DNA of 64,000 bases from NCBI RefSeq assembly GCF_014655295.1, contig NZ_BNBI01000002.1, positions 1-64,000 of the forward strand, given 5' to 3'. The notes beneath the pieces are model-generated. The model made no database searches. It was not told where the DNA came from and saw only the letters and a program-made list of their open reading frames with translations. The translations under genes were made by a program, and so were the position numbers. Shown here piece after piece: positions 62,850 through 64,000 of this stretch; within the stretch, counting starts at the first letter, position 1; every line of letters starts with the position of its first letter. The DNA comes from Streptomyces fumanus (lineage in GTDB: Bacteria > Actinomycetota > Actinomycetes > Streptomycetales > Streptomycetaceae).

Positions 62850-64000
62850 TCAGCGGCAGCCGCAGTCGGCGAGGGCGCTCGCCAGGCGGTCCAGGGCTGC
62901 CTGGGCGGCCTGGGGGTCGGTGGTCTCCGAGGCGAGGAAGGCGAAGCCGAGGGTCCGGCCGTCCCGGGTGACGACGGTGCCGGCGAGGGTGTTCACGCCG
63001 GTCAGGGTGCCGGTCTTGGCGCGCACCAGCCCGGCGGCGCCGTCGGGGTAGCGGTCGGCGAGGGTGCCGGTGAAGTGGGCGACCGGCAGGCCGGTGAGGG
63101 CGGCGCGCAGGCCGGGCCGGTCGGGGTCGGCGGCGGTGGTGAGCAGCCCGGTGAGCAGGCCGGCGGTGAGGCGGTCGGCGCGGTCCAGGCCGCTGCCGTC
63201 GTGGAACTCGCTGCCCTTGACCGGCAGGCCGAGGTGCTTCAGCCGGGCGGCGAGGGCCGCGGCGCCGCCCGCGAAGTCGGCGCGCTTGCCGGTGGCCACG
63301 GCGGTGTGCCGCAGCAGGGCCTCGGCGAGGTCGTTGTCGCTGTTGGTGAGCATCCGCTCGACCAGCGCGGACAGCGGCGGCGAGGCGACGGTGGCGAGGG
63401 TGTCGGCGCGGCCGGTCGCCTTGGACGGGCCCGGCGGCGTCGCCTTCACGCCGTGCGCGCGCAGCAGCCCGGCGAAGGTGCGGGCGGCGTCGGCCGCGGG
63501 GTCGCTCACCCGCGGGGCGGGGCCGCTGGTGGAGCCGTCGGTGCGGGCCTCGTCGGCCATCAGGGCGGTGACGGGGGCGAGGTTGTCGTTGACCCCGATC
63601 GGGTGCATCTCGGAGCCGGCGTAGAGCGAGGTGTCGTACGACAGCGTCACCCGCCTGACGTCACGTTTCTTCAGGGCGGTGGCGGTCTTGTCGGCGAGGG
63701 TGCGCAGGGAGGCGAGGCCCTTGGCCTTCTTCCGGGCGGTGAGGGTGGGGTCGCCGCCGCCGACCAGCACGAGTTCCCCGGTGTCGGCCTCGTAGGCGGT
63801 ACGGGTGGTCAGGCGGTGGTCGGGGCCCAGGGCGCCGAGGGCGGCGACGGCGGTGGCGATCTTGGTGGTGGAGGCGGGGGTGAGCGGGGTCCCGACGGCG
63901 GTGCCGTACAGGCGCTTTCCGGTGGCGAGGTCGACGACGGAGGCGGCGTGCCGGGCGCCGAGCGCCGGGTCCTCCAGCAGCGGGCCGAGTACGCCGGCCA
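62850..64000 (-). CDS. dacB: D-alanyl-D-alanine carboxypeptidase/endopeptidase (partial)
   Basis: A class C penicillin-binding protein (PBP4/DacB, peptidase S13) that trims peptidoglycan peptides outside the cell. The N-terminus lies beyond the right edge; the visible 383 codons include all three catalytic motifs: SxxK as PASTTKIATA (just inside the edge), SxN as TNSDNDLAEALLR, and KTG as RAKTGTLTGVN. Also typical are LVGGGDPTLT and FHDGSGLDR. It ends CGCR. It heads the leftward series with the metalloprotease, tilS, hpt and ftsH. Confidence 0.93.
   Translation of the reverse strand, partial: AGVLGPLLEDPALGARHAASVVDLATGKRLYGTAVGTPLTPASTTKIATAVAALGALGPDHRLTTRTAYEADTGELVLVGGGDPTLTARKKAKGLASLRTLADKTATALKKRDVRRVTLSYDTSLYAGSEMHPIGVNDNLAPVTALMADEARTDGSTSGPAPRVSDPAADAARTFAGLLRAHGVKATPPGPSKATGRADTLATVASPPLSALVERMLTNSDNDLAEALLRHTAVATGKRADFAGGAAALAARLKHLGLPVKGSEFHDGSGLDRADRLTAGLLTGLLTTAADPDRPGLRAALTGLPVAHFTGTLADRYPDGAAGLVRAKTGTLTGVNTLAGTVVTRDGRTLGFAFLASETTDPQAAQAALDRLASALADCGCR

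Overview
The window is a stretch of very GC-rich chromosome from a Streptomyces species or a close relative. The evidence is GTG starts, frequent 4-bp GTGA/ATGA gene overlaps, many start codons without ribosome binding sites, and a gene set typical of the streptomycete core: the sigE-cseABC envelope-stress locus, disA next to radA, clpC near lsr2, a second stand-alone nuoD, and a folate block followed by ftsH, hpt and tilS. From memory the order matches the proC to dacB region of Streptomyces coelicolor (around SCO3337-SCO3408); this was not checked against a database. No prophage, insertion sequence, CRISPR array, rRNA or tRNA gene was seen.

Layout. 1-5.6 kb: a gene-free segment with hairpins, then proC, a methyltransferase, a membrane protein, a small SH3-domain protein and a divergent Ser/Thr kinase with a beta-propeller sensor. 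5.6-12.3 kb: ilvD, a TIM-barrel sugar-phosphate isomerase-like gene, a Ppx/GppA phosphatase, a cysteine-rich unknown and an unusual membrane protein joining sigma-factor-like regions, a zinc-finger-like motif and a BACON-like domain. 12.5-20.6 kb: radA, disA (c-di-AMP synthase), a membrane-anchored protein, a PAP2 phosphatase, a histidine kinase/response regulator pair and mutY. 20.8-24.3 kb: sigE-cseA-cseB-cseC. 24.5-31.2 kb: an MFS exporter with a divergent TetR regulator and a large shared operator-like inverted repeat, an M23 peptidase, a secreted HAD phosphatase and clpC. 31.5-36 kb: a SCO3374-family gene, lsr2, a short N-acetylglutamate synthase, a BlaI-type regulator, small unknowns and coaX. 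coaX is the end of a cofactor operon (DUF2520, panC, nadB, nadC, coaX; 34.9-40.3 kb) that makes pantothenate, NAD and the first CoA intermediate. 40.7-46.1 kb: a threonine-aldolase-like enzyme, an ArsR-type regulator divergent from a small protein, a TmrB-like P-loop protein and a second two-component system. 46.3-51.8 kb: a MidA-type methyltransferase convergent with nuoD2, two bacterial PH-domain membrane proteins and a coiled-coil membrane protein. 52.2-57.2 kb: a C-terminally truncated MprF-like gene, then folP, an NTF2-like gene, folB, folK, a DUF3180 gene and, on the other strand, folE. 57.3-64 kb, leftward: the end of dacB, a zinc metalloprotease, tilS, hpt and ftsH.

Themes. Envelope maintenance recurs (SigE/Cse, M23 peptidase, PAP2, MprF-like, DacB, FtsH), as do folate, NAD and CoA biosynthesis. 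I found no wholly new multigene system. The most useful leads are the sigma-like/zinc-finger/BACON fusion, the nuoD2-MidA pairing, the truncated MprF-like gene that abuts folP, a histidine kinase with an extra extracytoplasmic C-terminal domain, candidate operators (TetR/MFS, ArsR-type, sigE, clpC, lsr2), a perfect DnaA box before the cofactor operon, several intergenic short tandem repeats, and a set of at least fourteen genes whose start codon lies 6-7 nt after a -10-like hexamer, suggesting leaderless transcripts.
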